Shown piece after piece: positions 8,979 through 17,750 of a stretch of 64,000 nt of DNA. The stretch covers positions 1 through 64,000 of the forward strand of contig JBEKVR010000003.1 of the NCBI GenBank assembly GCA_049513815.1. Reading direction: 5' to 3'. The notes under the pieces are model-generated. The model saw nothing but the letters and a program-made list of their open reading frames with translations, was not told the DNA's origin and searched no databases. Position 1 is the stretch's first letter. Each line of letters starts with the position of its first letter. Source of the DNA: Roseiarcus sp049513815 (GTDB taxonomy: Bacteria > Pseudomonadota > Alphaproteobacteria > Rhizobiales > Beijerinckiaceae). Made by a program: the position numbers and the translations under genes.

Positions 8979-9842
8979 TCAGCTCGCCTGAGTCCGCCCG
9001 GCTTCCCAGCCGATGATCGCCTGCTTGCGCGCCAGGCCCCAATGGTAGCCGGTCAGCGCGCCAGAGCGCCCGAGAACGCGATGACAGGGGACGACGAACG
9101 AGATCGGGTTGCGCCCGACCGCGGCGCCGACCGCGCGCGCCGCGTTGGGTTTGCCGAGATGACGCGCGATGTCGGAATAGGTCGTCGCGCGGCCCATCGG
9201 CACGGCGAGCAGCGTCTCCCATACCCGCACCTCGAAATCGGTGCCGATCATCACGATCCGCAGCGGCGCCTCGGGTCGCCATTGCGCCGAATCGAAGGCG
9301 CGCGCGGCGAGCGGCGCCGTCGCGCCCTCGTCCTCGACGAAGCGGGCGCGCGGCCATCGCCGCTGCATGTCGGCGAGCGCCGCGTCGCGGTCTTCGTCGT
9401 CGACGAAGCCGAGGCCGGCAAGGCCGCGCGGCGCGGCGACGACGATCGCTTCGCCGAACGGCGAGGGGTGGAAGCCGTACGCGAGTTCGAGATCGTCGCG
9501 TCGGTAATCGCCCGGCGTCAACGCTTCATGGGTGACGAACAGGTCGTGCAGCCGGCTTGGGCCTGACAGGCCGACGTCGTAGGCGGCGTCGAGCACGGTC
9601 GCCGAGTCGCGCAACAACTCGCGCGCGCGATCGATCGTCAGCGCCTGCAGGAAGGCCTTTGGCGTCAGCCCGGCCCAGCGCTTGAACACGTGCTGGAAAT
9701 GCGACGCCGAGAGACCGACGTGGTCGGCGATCGCTTCGATCGACGGCTGGTCGCGCCAGCGGGTCGAGATGAATTCGATCGCCTTGCGCACGACGCCGTA
9801 ATCGGCGTCGGGCGCGACGGGGACGGCGGGGAAATCGAGCAT
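8979..9842 (-). CDS. AraC-type HTH plus O6-methylguanine-DNA methyltransferase (Ada-like)
   Basis: This 287-aa protein joins two halves of Ada. Residues 15-115 are an AraC-type DNA-binding domain (IEAIADHVGLSASHFQHVF and a second HTH). Residues 125-285 are the methyltransferase, with the acceptor cysteine in the PCHRV motif near residue 253. The N-terminal zinc/phosphotriester-sensing domain of E. coli Ada is absent, so methylation sensing would have to work through the remaining cysteine, or the HTH may simply add DNA affinity. The start at 9842 follows an AGGAGA ribosome binding site; the region upstream reads as non-coding repeat. The methyltransferase role is firm; the regulatory role is inferred. 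Confidence 0.92.
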   Translation of the reverse strand: MLDFPAVPVAPDADYGVVRKAIEFISTRWRDQPSIEAIADHVGLSASHFQHVFKRWAGLTPKAFLQALTIDRARELLRDSATVLDAAYDVGLSGPSRLHDLFVTHEALTPGDYRRDDLELAYGFHPSPFGEAIVVAAPRGLAGLGFVDDEDRDAALADMQRRWPRARFVEDEGATAPLAARAFDSAQWRPEAPLRIVMIGTDFEVRVWETLLAVPMGRATTYSDIARHLGKPNAARAVGAAVGRNPISFVVPCHRVLGRSGALTGYHWGLARKQAIIGWEAGRTQAS

Positions 9843-9872
9843 GGCGTCTCCTGGACTCCCAATCTCGTTTCT

Positions 9873-9920
9873 CCTCATCGTGAGGAGCGCCGCGCAAGCG
9901 GCGCGTCTCGAACGACGAGG
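9873..9920 (+). repeat. Intergenic palindromic repeat, copy 1
   Basis: This is a roughly 48-bp imperfect palindrome with arms around CGCCGCGCAAGCGGCG and outer CTCATCG / CGACGAG blocks. It resembles the short intergenic palindromes scattered through Rhizobiales genomes (CTCATC...GAGGAG...CTCGAA). A related copy lies in inverted orientation at 9947. Confidence 0.7.
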
Positions 9921-9946
9921 AGAAACGCGCGACCGGCGCCGCCGGC

Positions 9947-9987
9947 CATCGTCCTTCGAGGCCGCTTCGCGGCGCCTCAGGACGAGG
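9947..9987 (-). repeat. Intergenic palindromic repeat, copy 2 (inverted)
   Basis: This palindrome contains CGTCCTTCGAGGCCGC and GCGGCGCCTCAGGACG, related to the copy at 9873 and inverted relative to it. The two could form one larger fold in the RNA between two same-strand genes. No gene is seen in 9843-10076. Confidence 0.7.
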
Positions 9988-10076
9988 GACTGAGGCCGTG
10001 AGCCGGTCTCACGCTCCCTGGCCGTCTGATCTATTTGATCCCGCTGGCCCGCCCGCGCCACCCGAAAACGACTGTT

Positions 10077-10766
10077 TCAGCCGTCGCCGCGCGCGTCGAC
10101 GACCGCGCTCCAGCCCCATTTCAGCAGCGGCGCCGCGTCATGAGCGAAGGCGACGACGTCGTCGACCAGGATGGGCTTGGCGAGCCGGGCGTCAGCGATG
10201 TCGCGCGAACAGATGAACGACGTGTTGCGGACCGCGGCGGCGACCTCCACGTCGTCGATCGCCTCGAAGCCGCGCGGCGCGCGCTTCAGCGCATATTCGT
10301 CTTCGAGCGCGAGGCCGCCGTCGGCGAGCTTGGCGACCATCGTCTTCCACGCCTTCGGCGCGCGCACGACCGCCGCGCGCAGCCGCGCCAGGGGCTCCGG
10401 GTCGGGCTGCCAGAAGCCGGCGGCGGCGAAGCAGCCCTCGGCGGAGACGTGGACATAAAGCATCCCGGGGTCGTTCTTTGCCCCGGTCCGCGACAGCACC
10501 GCGCCGGCGTTGGTCTTGTACGGGCTCTTGTCCTTGGCGAAGCGCACGTCGCGGTTGATGCGGAACAGCGACGCCTTGCGATCGCCCTTGAGCGGCGTTT
10601 TCGCTTTGGCGAAACGAGCCGCGAGTTCCTCGACCAGGTCGCCGAGCGGCCCCTTGATCTCGCCCTCGTAGATCGAGCGGTTGGCCTCGAACCAGTCCTT
10701 GGTCTGGTGGAAGGCGAGCGCCTTGAAGAAGGGAACGGCCTGCGGGCCGAAGCCGAAGAAGGCCAT
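10077..10766 (-). CDS. DUF2461 (TIGR02453) family protein
   Basis: This 229-aa cytoplasmic protein of unknown function starts MAFFGFGPQAVPFFKAL and has the family blocks NRSIYEGEIKGPL, FRINRDVRFAKDKSPYKTNAG and LYVHVSAEGCFAAAGFWQPDP. The family is widespread and monomeric-looking, with no established activity. The ATG at 10766 is used because the conserved part starts there; an upstream in-frame start at 10829 adds a low-complexity arginine-rich stretch. It reads in the same direction as the secreted protein gene upstream (10839-11585), separated by about 70 bp, and could share its transcript. Confidence 0.88.
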   Translation of the reverse strand: MAFFGFGPQAVPFFKALAFHQTKDWFEANRSIYEGEIKGPLGDLVEELAARFAKAKTPLKGDRKASLFRINRDVRFAKDKSPYKTNAGAVLSRTGAKNDPGMLYVHVSAEGCFAAAGFWQPDPEPLARLRAAVVRAPKAWKTMVAKLADGGLALEDEYALKRAPRGFEAIDDVEVAAAVRNTSFICSRDIADARLAKPILVDDVVAFAHDAAPLLKWGWSAVVDARGDG

Positions 10767-10838
10767 GGCGCGAATCCTGGAAGGGGATGAAAAGCGTCGT
10801 TTTCTAGGCCCGCTGCAGACGCGGCGCAAACGCCGCGC

Positions 10839-11585
10839 TCATTGGGATGAATTCGGCAACGTCGCCTCGGCGGCGCCGACGATCGACGCCGCGAGATCGG
10901 CCTGGGCGGCCGGCAGGCGGACGGCGAGCAGATAAAGATCGGGCCCGTCCGCCGGGCCGACGAGCTTGGCGAGCCCGGCGACCGGCAGCGCGCCCTTGGC
11001 GAGCCGGCCGGCGGTTCCAAGCCCGTCCTTGCCGGCGGGCGTCGCGAACTCGACCAGCGTCGGCGTCTTGTAGGTCAGCTTGTCGGCCGGGTAGGGGCCG
11101 GCGGGGAAATTCTCTTTCGGCTCGATCCCTTCGGCGATCACCGAGGCGACGAACGCCCTCTCCGGATCGGCGAAAACGCGCGCGGCGATCTTGGCGACGT
11201 CGAAGCGGCCGCTCGTGCCGCCGATGTCGTCGATGAGGGTCACCGCAGGTCCGGCGATCGGCTGGCTCGGGTCGTCGAGCTTGCCGCTCGGCGCGATCGT
11301 CAGCGTCACGCCGCTCGAGCCGTAGAACGAGAAGCATTTCCAGCCGCGCGGCGCGAGCGCGCCGGCGGAATATTGCGCCTGATACCAGGCGAGGCCTTTG
11401 GCCGCCGCGGGATCGAGGTTGAGCGCCTTCGCCTGGCCCTTCGGGGCAGCGACCGGCCCCTGCTGGCCGTCGCTCGGACAGCCGACAAAGGGGATGCTTT
11501 CGGCGGCCGAAGTTGAGGCCGCGAGCGCGCAAGCAAACAGCGCCGCCAACGCGGACGCCGGCGACAACGACGATAGAATGCGCAT
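10839..11585 (-). CDS. Secreted protein of unknown function (248 aa)
   Basis: The N-terminus is a clear Sec signal peptide (MRILSSLSPASALAALFACA... with cleavage near TSAAES), so the mature protein is periplasmic or secreted. The ATG at 11585 follows a GGGGGGA ribosome binding site. Mature residues include two cysteines (VGCPSDG and WKCFSFYG) that could pair, and an alternating beta-rich pattern. No domain is recognised. It is divergent from the large secreted protein gene at 11745, which suggests but does not prove a shared context. Confidence 0.75.
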   Translation of the reverse strand: MRILSSLSPASALAALFACALAASTSAAESIPFVGCPSDGQQGPVAAPKGQAKALNLDPAAAKGLAWYQAQYSAGALAPRGWKCFSFYGSSGVTLTIAPSGKLDDPSQPIAGPAVTLIDDIGGTSGRFDVAKIAARVFADPERAFVASVIAEGIEPKENFPAGPYPADKLTYKTPTLVEFATPAGKDGLGTAGRLAKGALPVAGLAKLVGPADGPDLYLLAVRLPAAQADLAASIVGAAEATLPNSSQ

Positions 11586-11744
11586 GGCGATCCCCCCGGA
11601 CAAAGAGCGCTGTGATTATCGACGTTCGTCATCGGCTCGACAATTCGCCGTTCGGTCGACGCCGTGCGGATGCCCGGCGCCTGCGGCGTTTTGCGCGGGT
11701 CAATTTGACCGGTTCTAAGAAGTATATTGCCGCCCATGGGAGGG

Positions 11745-14210
11745 ATGCGAACGAAGCGCGAAACGGCGCTGGTCGCGTGGACGTTGCGCTGCGGGAGATT
11801 GGCGGTCACGCTCGGCTTCGCGGCCTGGGCGATCGTCGGCGGCGCTCGCGCCGACGACGCTTGGCGCGCCTGGAACGCCGGCCCGCTGAGCTTCGAGGCG
11901 CCGGCGGCGATGAGCCTGTCGACCGACTTCGACCAGAAGCTGACGCCGCTCGACCTCGCCCATCCCGACTGGCTGTTGAAGCTCGTCGCCGCGCAGGACG
12001 ACGCGCGCGCGTTGACGGCGCGGTTCTCGTGGGCGCCGGACGCCTTGGGCGCCGAGTCGGGGACGAACGAACTTTCGCGCGCCGCGATCACATTCGCCGG
12101 GCGACAAGCGTTGCGCCGCGAATGGCGCGATGACGACGTCGCGACGCGTGGCTTCGATATCCTCGCCCCCGGTTGGGGTCCAAAAGGCGCGGTGTTCGAA
12201 TTTACTTGCTACGCGGGCGCAAAGATTTGGGCAACACTCCAGCCGAACTGCGAGCGCATCGCCGCGAGCGTCCGCGTCGCCGGCCTCGTCGCAGCGAATC
12301 CGCCTCCGCCACCGACGACGCCCACGCCGACGTCGAGCCAGTCGCCGGTCGTGACTGAACCGACGCCGACGGCCGTCGTCGAGGAAGCGCCGCCGGCGAC
12401 GCCGGTCCGTCGGCTGGAAGAGCAGAACACGGACGCCGTCGTCGGCAGTCCGAAGGCGGAGACTTTGCTCACCGTCAAGGCGCCGATCTTCCTGCGCGCA
12501 CTGAGCACCTATCATTGGAACGACGGCCGCGGCGCGACGCCGGGAACGATAAGCCTGACTGGGGCCAACGGCGCGATGTTTGGCCCATGGCGCGCGCGCG
12601 GCGAGCCGGGACAGGGCGGCGCGCCCAACGTCAACTGGATCGCCGAGGTCAACCAGCGGCTCGAACCAGGGCGCTACGTCGTGCGAACGTCGAGCGACGA
12701 AACCTGGTCGACGAACGAGAAGCGGGGCTGGAAAGGCTTCTATTCGATCGACTACCAGCTCTATCCCGAGGTCGCGCAATCGACGCCGACGCCGCCGACC
12801 CCGGCTTCGCCGACGCCGCCGGCTAAGACGGTGTGGACGCCGCCGCCGGCGCACCAGACGCTGTTCGCCGGCGCGCTCGACGCGCGCTGGGACAAGTTGC
12901 AGGGGCTCGGCGGCGATTTCGCCGCCTTCGCCAAGCTCAACAATAGCGCGTTGGCGGTCGACGTCCCGGCTGGACACTCGTGGGGCCGCACTGGCGTCGC
13001 CAGCGCCTCGTTCGCCGGCGTCTTCCTCGATGATTTTGGCGCCGGCGCGAAGCAGACCTTCACCTTCCGCTTCGATCCCGCGCGCTCGACCGCGTTCGTC
13101 GCTGCGCTGGTCACTGACCGCGACTGGTGCGCGCGCGGCGGCAACGTGGAAGGATTCGCCTTTGTCTTCGCGCCAAAAGCCGAAGGCGGCGGCGCGCTGG
13201 CGCGCTGGGTCGATCTCGGCCCAAGCCAGGACCGCGGCAAAGCGGACATCGCCGCGACCGGAGCGAAGGAGGTGGCGATCGTGCTGACGCCGGGCGCCGC
13301 GTCGGCCAGCGTCGACGGCGTCAAGCTTGCGGAAGGCCCGGTCAAAGGGTTGGAGGCGCATGTCGCGTTGGCGGTCTGCGTCTTCACCCAGGGTCGCGAC
13401 GTCAACCAGCCCGCCGCGATGGCGCTCAAGGAGATCGTCGTCGACCGCCAGCCGGGCGCGCGCGAAAGCGAACCGAAGCCTGCCGCGGGCGTCGCGCCGC
13501 CGTCGCCGGTCGTCCTGCTCGGCGCGAAGTCGATGATCGAGTGGGAGGGCCAGGCGCCGTACTACGGCGGCGACTTCGCCAAGTTCGGCGCACTGCGCGA
13601 CGGCCGTCTCGACATCTCTGTCCCGCAGGGAGACGGCGCCCGCACGACCGGCCTCGTCTCGAAAACCCAGGTCGTCTCATTCGACCTCTATGCCGACGAG
13701 GCGCCTTATCGACTGCGCTACGCGTTCGATCCGCTGCGCACGACCGACTTCGTCGTGCAGCTGACCGATCCGCGCACCTGGGACTGGCATTACGTGCATA
13801 TGGTCGCCGGCGTGAACCGCCGCGACGGCAAGACCAGCGAGTTCTTCGTCCGCTATTGCCCCGGCGCGGAGATCCGCCGCGCCATGCCGGCGCAATGGAA
13901 CGGCGATTTCGAACTCGTCCTGCACAACGGCTGGGCGACCGTCGGCATTCCCGGCGCCTTCGCGGTGCGATGCGATGAGTCGTCGTTCGGTTACCAACAT
14001 TCCTTCTTCGACATCATCGCGACGAGCCCGGAGAAGGACGGCCTGCCGGCGGCGGTTACGCTGCTCGGCGCGACGCTCGAGCGCATCCCGCCCGACGGCA
14101 TGACGGCCGAGCAACGCTGGCGCTACGTCGCCGACAAGGACTTCGATCCCGCCGCGTTCGCCAAAGATCTGGCGGCCGACGTCGGCAGCGCGGAAATCGA
14201 GCTCCCCTGA
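11745..14210 (+). CDS. Large secreted multidomain protein with an internal domain duplication
   Basis: The protein (821 aa from ATG 11745; ATG 11736 adds three residues) has a long signal peptide cleaved near VGGARA-DDAW. Four parts follow: an N-terminal domain (38-180); a Pro/Thr linker; a domain at about 250-340 with the pattern YHWNDGRGA, GPWRARGEPGQGG, LEPGRYVV and TWSTNE; and, after a second Pro/Thr linker, two related beta-rich domains at about 372-570 and 590-790. Each duplicate has GGDFAxF, RTGxxS and FRFDPxRxTxFV / YAFDPLRTTDFV. The YHWNDGRGA-type module recurs in bacterial secreted proteins but I know no assigned function. It is followed after 14 bp by a second secreted protein, so the two are probably an operon. 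Confidence 0.8.
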   Translation: MRTKRETALVAWTLRCGRLAVTLGFAAWAIVGGARADDAWRAWNAGPLSFEAPAAMSLSTDFDQKLTPLDLAHPDWLLKLVAAQDDARALTARFSWAPDALGAESGTNELSRAAITFAGRQALRREWRDDDVATRGFDILAPGWGPKGAVFEFTCYAGAKIWATLQPNCERIAASVRVAGLVAANPPPPPTTPTPTSSQSPVVTEPTPTAVVEEAPPATPVRRLEEQNTDAVVGSPKAETLLTVKAPIFLRALSTYHWNDGRGATPGTISLTGANGAMFGPWRARGEPGQGGAPNVNWIAEVNQRLEPGRYVVRTSSDETWSTNEKRGWKGFYSIDYQLYPEVAQSTPTPPTPASPTPPAKTVWTPPPAHQTLFAGALDARWDKLQGLGGDFAAFAKLNNSALAVDVPAGHSWGRTGVASASFAGVFLDDFGAGAKQTFTFRFDPARSTAFVAALVTDRDWCARGGNVEGFAFVFAPKAEGGGALARWVDLGPSQDRGKADIAATGAKEVAIVLTPGAASASVDGVKLAEGPVKGLEAHVALAVCVFTQGRDVNQPAAMALKEIVVDRQPGARESEPKPAAGVAPPSPVVLLGAKSMIEWEGQAPYYGGDFAKFGALRDGRLDISVPQGDGARTTGLVSKTQVVSFDLYADEAPYRLRYAFDPLRTTDFVVQLTDPRTWDWHYVHMVAGVNRRDGKTSEFFVRYCPGAEIRRAMPAQWNGDFELVLHNGWATVGIPGAFAVRCDESSFGYQHSFFDIIATSPEKDGLPAAVTLLGATLERIPPDGMTAEQRWRYVADKDFDPAAFAKDLAADVGSAEIELP

Positions 14211-14224
14211 GAGAGGAGGCGCGC

Positions 14225-15742
14225 ATGTCCCGCAACGAGCTTCGCCGCGCCCGCGGCCTTGTCGGCGTAGCCGCCGTGGCCGCGGCGCTGGCGCTGTCCG
14301 CGGCGTCGCCCGCCCCCGCGCCGTCGATCGGCGATCGCTACGACGGCTACGTCAACGACCTGCGGAACCAGAAGTTCAGCTTTGGCGGCGGCGGCGACGC
14401 TGAAGTCAAGGAAGCGATGGTCGAGTGGGCGAAGAGCCTGGTCAGCAACCTGCCGATCTCGGAAGCGAAAAAAGGGGCGGCAAAGCTCAACATCGGCGAG
14501 TCGATCGTCGACGCGGTTGAGTTCTGGGACGACGTCGACGCCTCGATCAAGAAAGGCGCGCGCGGCCCGACCAAGGAGGACGTCTCCCTGTTTATGGCGA
14601 AGATGGTCCTGCACAACGTCGCCCACGCCGCTCCGGAAGACTTCGACAAGGTGGCCGAGAAGCTCGGCCTCAGCGAGGGTCAGGCGCACGCCTTGGTCGA
14701 CGTCTCGGTCGACTTCGCCGAAGGCGGCGCGCAAGCCGCCGGAAGCGCGGCGGAGAAGGAGACCATCGAAGCGATCAAGAAGATCGAGCTCACCGCAATC
14801 GACGCCTTTTGTCCGCCGTGCGAAATCGGCCGCAAGGCGGTGCTCTTGGGCGTCGCGGAAAGCCAGGTCCTCTACGCGACCGTGCAAGAGGACCGCGCCA
14901 ACAGCGCCTACGAGCAGTGGAAGCAGACAGGTGACGCCGACATCGCCGGCCGCGGCTTCGGCGTAACGATGGCGGAGATCCGGGCGATCCTCACCAAGAA
15001 GAACGCCGAAATGGGGTTCGACCCGCCGACCGACGATGGCATCAAGGCCTTCGTCAAATCCTCATTCACCGATTTCGCCGCCGACGAGAAGGAACGCAAC
15101 GCCGACGCCGATCTGCTCGCCTTGGCGAAGGCCGACTATCTCAAGCTCAGCGACACTGAGCGCGCCCACTTCGGGAAAAACGACGACGACCGAATCGATC
15201 ATTTCTCCGAAGATTACCTGCGCTATTACAAGATGATGATCGCCTATCAGGGCGCCCGGCCGTTTCCGCCCGGCGGCGAAGCGACGGTGCGCGCCGCGGT
15301 GGTCGAAATCGTCAAGAACGCCGGTTCAATCTCCATCCTCGACCTGCGCCAGCGCATCGCCGCGGATCTCATCCGCTGGGGTTGGCTGAAGCCGACGACC
15401 GCCGGTCCGATCGAGATCGCCCGCGTGCGCGACCGCCTCGCAACGCTCGACTATTTCAAGATGAAGGCGCTGTTCGACTACATGGACATCGCGCTGCCGA
15501 AGGACTTCTACGCCTGCATGTGCGCGCAGAGCGGCCACACCACCGGTTCGGGCGTCGGCTACAATCCCGACGGTTGTCCGAACACCGGCTGCCAGTTCAC
15601 CGGCAATCTCGGCGGGCAATATTGCGTGCCGATGCCGACCGACGCCGGCGCGTTCGCCGCCTGCGCGCCGAAGGCGGCGATCGCCGGCGGAAAACCGCTC
15701 GACCAATACATCGCCGAGGAACTCGCCAAGGGAAAGCGCTGA
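14225..15742 (+). CDS. Secreted or membrane-anchored protein of unknown function (505 aa)
   Basis: It starts at an ATG after a GAGAGGAGG ribosome binding site, 14 bp behind the large secreted protein. An N-terminal signal peptide (LVGVAAVAAALALSAASPAPA) is followed by a mostly helical, charged body with Lys/Glu/Asp-rich stretches. A short cysteine-rich tail carries six cysteines (YACMCAQSG, DGCPNTGCQF, QYCVPM, AACAPK), which could form disulfides or bind metal. I recognise no family. Coupling with the upstream gene suggests that both act at the envelope. Confidence 0.75.
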   Translation: MSRNELRRARGLVGVAAVAAALALSAASPAPAPSIGDRYDGYVNDLRNQKFSFGGGGDAEVKEAMVEWAKSLVSNLPISEAKKGAAKLNIGESIVDAVEFWDDVDASIKKGARGPTKEDVSLFMAKMVLHNVAHAAPEDFDKVAEKLGLSEGQAHALVDVSVDFAEGGAQAAGSAAEKETIEAIKKIELTAIDAFCPPCEIGRKAVLLGVAESQVLYATVQEDRANSAYEQWKQTGDADIAGRGFGVTMAEIRAILTKKNAEMGFDPPTDDGIKAFVKSSFTDFAADEKERNADADLLALAKADYLKLSDTERAHFGKNDDDRIDHFSEDYLRYYKMMIAYQGARPFPPGGEATVRAAVVEIVKNAGSISILDLRQRIAADLIRWGWLKPTTAGPIEIARVRDRLATLDYFKMKALFDYMDIALPKDFYACMCAQSGHTTGSGVGYNPDGCPNTGCQFTGNLGGQYCVPMPTDAGAFAACAPKAAIAGGKPLDQYIAEELAKGKR

Positions 15743-15833
15743 GGGCGCTGGGCGCGGGTGCCGCGGACCTGCGCTAGCCGACGCGGCGCGGTCGCGGTAG
15801 CGTTCGCCTGCCGTTCGAGCCGCGAGAATTCTC

Positions 15834-16232
15834 ATGACGCCGGAAGGTCTGATCGTGCGCGCGAGTCGCCACGAACCGAAGGAGACGATGGATCGGCTCG
15901 CCGCCGCCGTGACGGCGCGCGGCGCGGCGGTCGTCGCGCGGGTCGATCACGCCGCTGCGGCGGCGACGGCCGGGTTGGCGCTGGCGCCGACCGAAGTCCT
16001 CATCTTCGGCAATCCCAAGGCTGGCACGCCGTTGATGCAGACGGCGCAGACGATCGGGATTGATCTGCCGCTGCGCGCGCTGGTCTGGCGCGACGCTTCC
16101 GGGATTACGCATCTCGGCTACAACGATCCCTATTGGCTCGCGCGGCGGTACGGCGCCGAGGTTGGCCACGAGGCCGTCCTGAAGGCGATGGCCGCGTTGC
16201 TCGCGGCGGCCGCCGAAGAAGCGGCGGGCTAA
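15834..16232 (+). CDS. DUF302 family protein
   Basis: This 132-aa protein fits the DUF302 fold: an N-terminal SRHEPKETMDRLAAAVTARG, a central EVLIFGNPKAGTPLMQ (the conserved FGNP-x-xG-T/P-LM block), then DLPLRALVWRD and YNDPYWLARRYG. Such proteins bind small ligands or metals in some structures, but no physiological role is settled. There is no signal peptide. It is an isolated gene, followed by a GC-rich hairpin. Confidence 0.9.
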   Translation: MTPEGLIVRASRHEPKETMDRLAAAVTARGAAVVARVDHAAAAATAGLALAPTEVLIFGNPKAGTPLMQTAQTIGIDLPLRALVWRDASGITHLGYNDPYWLARRYGAEVGHEAVLKAMAALLAAAAEEAAG

Positions 16233-16292
16233 AGCGCGGCTGGCGGCGCAGAGCGGCGACAGAAATATACATATAACGATTGTTTAATAGCG

Positions 16293-16321
16293 GGCGGGCG
16301 AGGCTGAAGGAAACGCCCGCC
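16293..16321 (+). terminator. Possible hairpin after the DUF302 gene
   Basis: GGCGGGCG and CGCCCGCC form an 8-bp stem with a 13-base loop, 60 bases after the DUF302 stop. No T-run follows directly, though a T6 run lies further on near 16352. It could be a weak terminator. Confidence 0.35.
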
Positions 16322-16439
16322 TGATGCTTGCCGGCGCCCGCGCGCCGCGCGTTTTTTGGCGCCTAACCCCTTGATAACCGAAGGCCAGCGAATCGACTTG
16401 CACGCGGCTGGCGCGGCCGGATTCGGTAGCGAACGAAGG

Positions 16440-17747
16440 TCAGTCCTCGAGGCCCGCCGGCGCTGGCCCGCCGCTCGCCCAATCGAGCAACTCGACCGTG
16501 TGGACGACCGGCACGGCGGTCGCGCTGGCGATCTGGGTCAGGCAGCCGATGTTGCCGGCGGCGACGACGTCGGGCTTAAGCCGTTCGAGGTTGGCGACCT
16601 TGCGCGCGCGCAGCGCCGCGGCGGTTTCGGGATGGAGGATGTTGTAGGTTCCCGCCGAGCCGCAGCAGAGGTGGCTTTCGGCCGGGTTGCGGACTTCGAA
16701 GCCGGCGCGGATGAGCAGCGCCTTGGGCGGTTCGACGATTTTCTGGCCGTGCTGCAGCGTGCAGGCGGCGTGGTAGGCGACGACGAGCGGCTTCGGCGCG
16801 GCGAAGGCGAGGTCGAGCCCGGCGACATACTCGGTCACGTCGCGCGCCAATGCCGCGATCCGCGCCGCCTTGTCGGCGTAGGCGGGATCGTCGGCGAGCA
16901 GCGCGCCGTAGTCCTTGATCGTCGCGCCGCAGCCCGAGGTGGTGACGACGATCGCCTCCAGCCCTTCATCGTCGATCGCGCGCGTCCAGGCGTCGATATT
17001 GGCGCGCATCTGCGTGTGCGCCTGGGCCTCGCGGCCCATGTGATGCAGCAGCGAGCCGCAGCAGCCTTCGCCCGGCGCTGGCGCGACCACGACGCCGGCG
17101 CGGGCGAGCAGTCGCGTCGTCGCGGCATTGATCTCAGGCGCCAACACGGCCTGCGCGCAGCCGGTCAGCAGCGCAACGCGGCGGCGCGGCGCGCCAGCGC
17201 TCGCGTCAGAGGCCGCGGCGGTCTCGGCCGGCTTTGCGCGCGCCGCCCGCTTCGGCGCCAAAGCGAGCATCGCCGCGAGCTGCGGCCCGACGCGGGGCAG
17301 GGCGGCGATCAGCGGCGCGAACGGCCGCGCCAGCGCGCCAAGGCGTAGTCCGAGCGCGAACAGCGTCCGCGACGGCAACAGCCGGGCGAGCGCAGCCCGC
17401 ATCAGCCGGTCGGCCAGCGGGCGCGTGTAACGCGTTTCGATCAGGACGCGCGCATGGTCGATGAGGCGGCGGTATTCGACGCCCGACGGGCAGGTCGTCA
17501 TGCAGGCGTTGCACGACAGGCAATGATCGATCGGCCAGACGTCGTCGTCGGTCGGCGCTCGGCCGCTCCCCAGCAGATCTTTGATCAGATAGATGCGGCC
17601 GCGCGGCGAATCGCGCTCGTCGCCGCTGACGACATAGGTCGGGCAGGTCGCGGTGCAGAAGCCGCAATGGACGCAGGAACGCAGGATCTTCTCCAGCGCC
17701 TGGGTGCGCGGATCGGCAAGCTGCTCCGGGGTGAAATGGGTTTGCAC
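16440..17747 (-). CDS. glcF: Glycolate oxidase iron-sulfur subunit
   Basis: The 435-aa protein carries two [4Fe-4S] motifs (CVHCGFCTATCP and CLSCNACMTTCP) and the paired cysteine-rich CCG domains (GEGCCGSLLHH, ESHLCCGSAGTYN). It passes electrons from GlcD/GlcE flavins towards the quinone pool at the membrane. The start is a GTG three bases after the glcE stop, so translation is coupled. It is last in the lctP-glcD-glcE-glcF unit. A D-lactate dehydrogenase subunit is the alternative, since substrate choice rests with the flavoproteins. Confidence 0.93.
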   Translation of the reverse strand: MQTHFTPEQLADPRTQALEKILRSCVHCGFCTATCPTYVVSGDERDSPRGRIYLIKDLLGSGRAPTDDDVWPIDHCLSCNACMTTCPSGVEYRRLIDHARVLIETRYTRPLADRLMRAALARLLPSRTLFALGLRLGALARPFAPLIAALPRVGPQLAAMLALAPKRAARAKPAETAAASDASAGAPRRRVALLTGCAQAVLAPEINAATTRLLARAGVVVAPAPGEGCCGSLLHHMGREAQAHTQMRANIDAWTRAIDDEGLEAIVVTTSGCGATIKDYGALLADDPAYADKAARIAALARDVTEYVAGLDLAFAAPKPLVVAYHAACTLQHGQKIVEPPKALLIRAGFEVRNPAESHLCCGSAGTYNILHPETAAALRARKVANLERLKPDVVAAGNIGCLTQIASATAVPVVHTVELLDWASGGPAPAGLED

Positions 17748-17750
17748 GCT

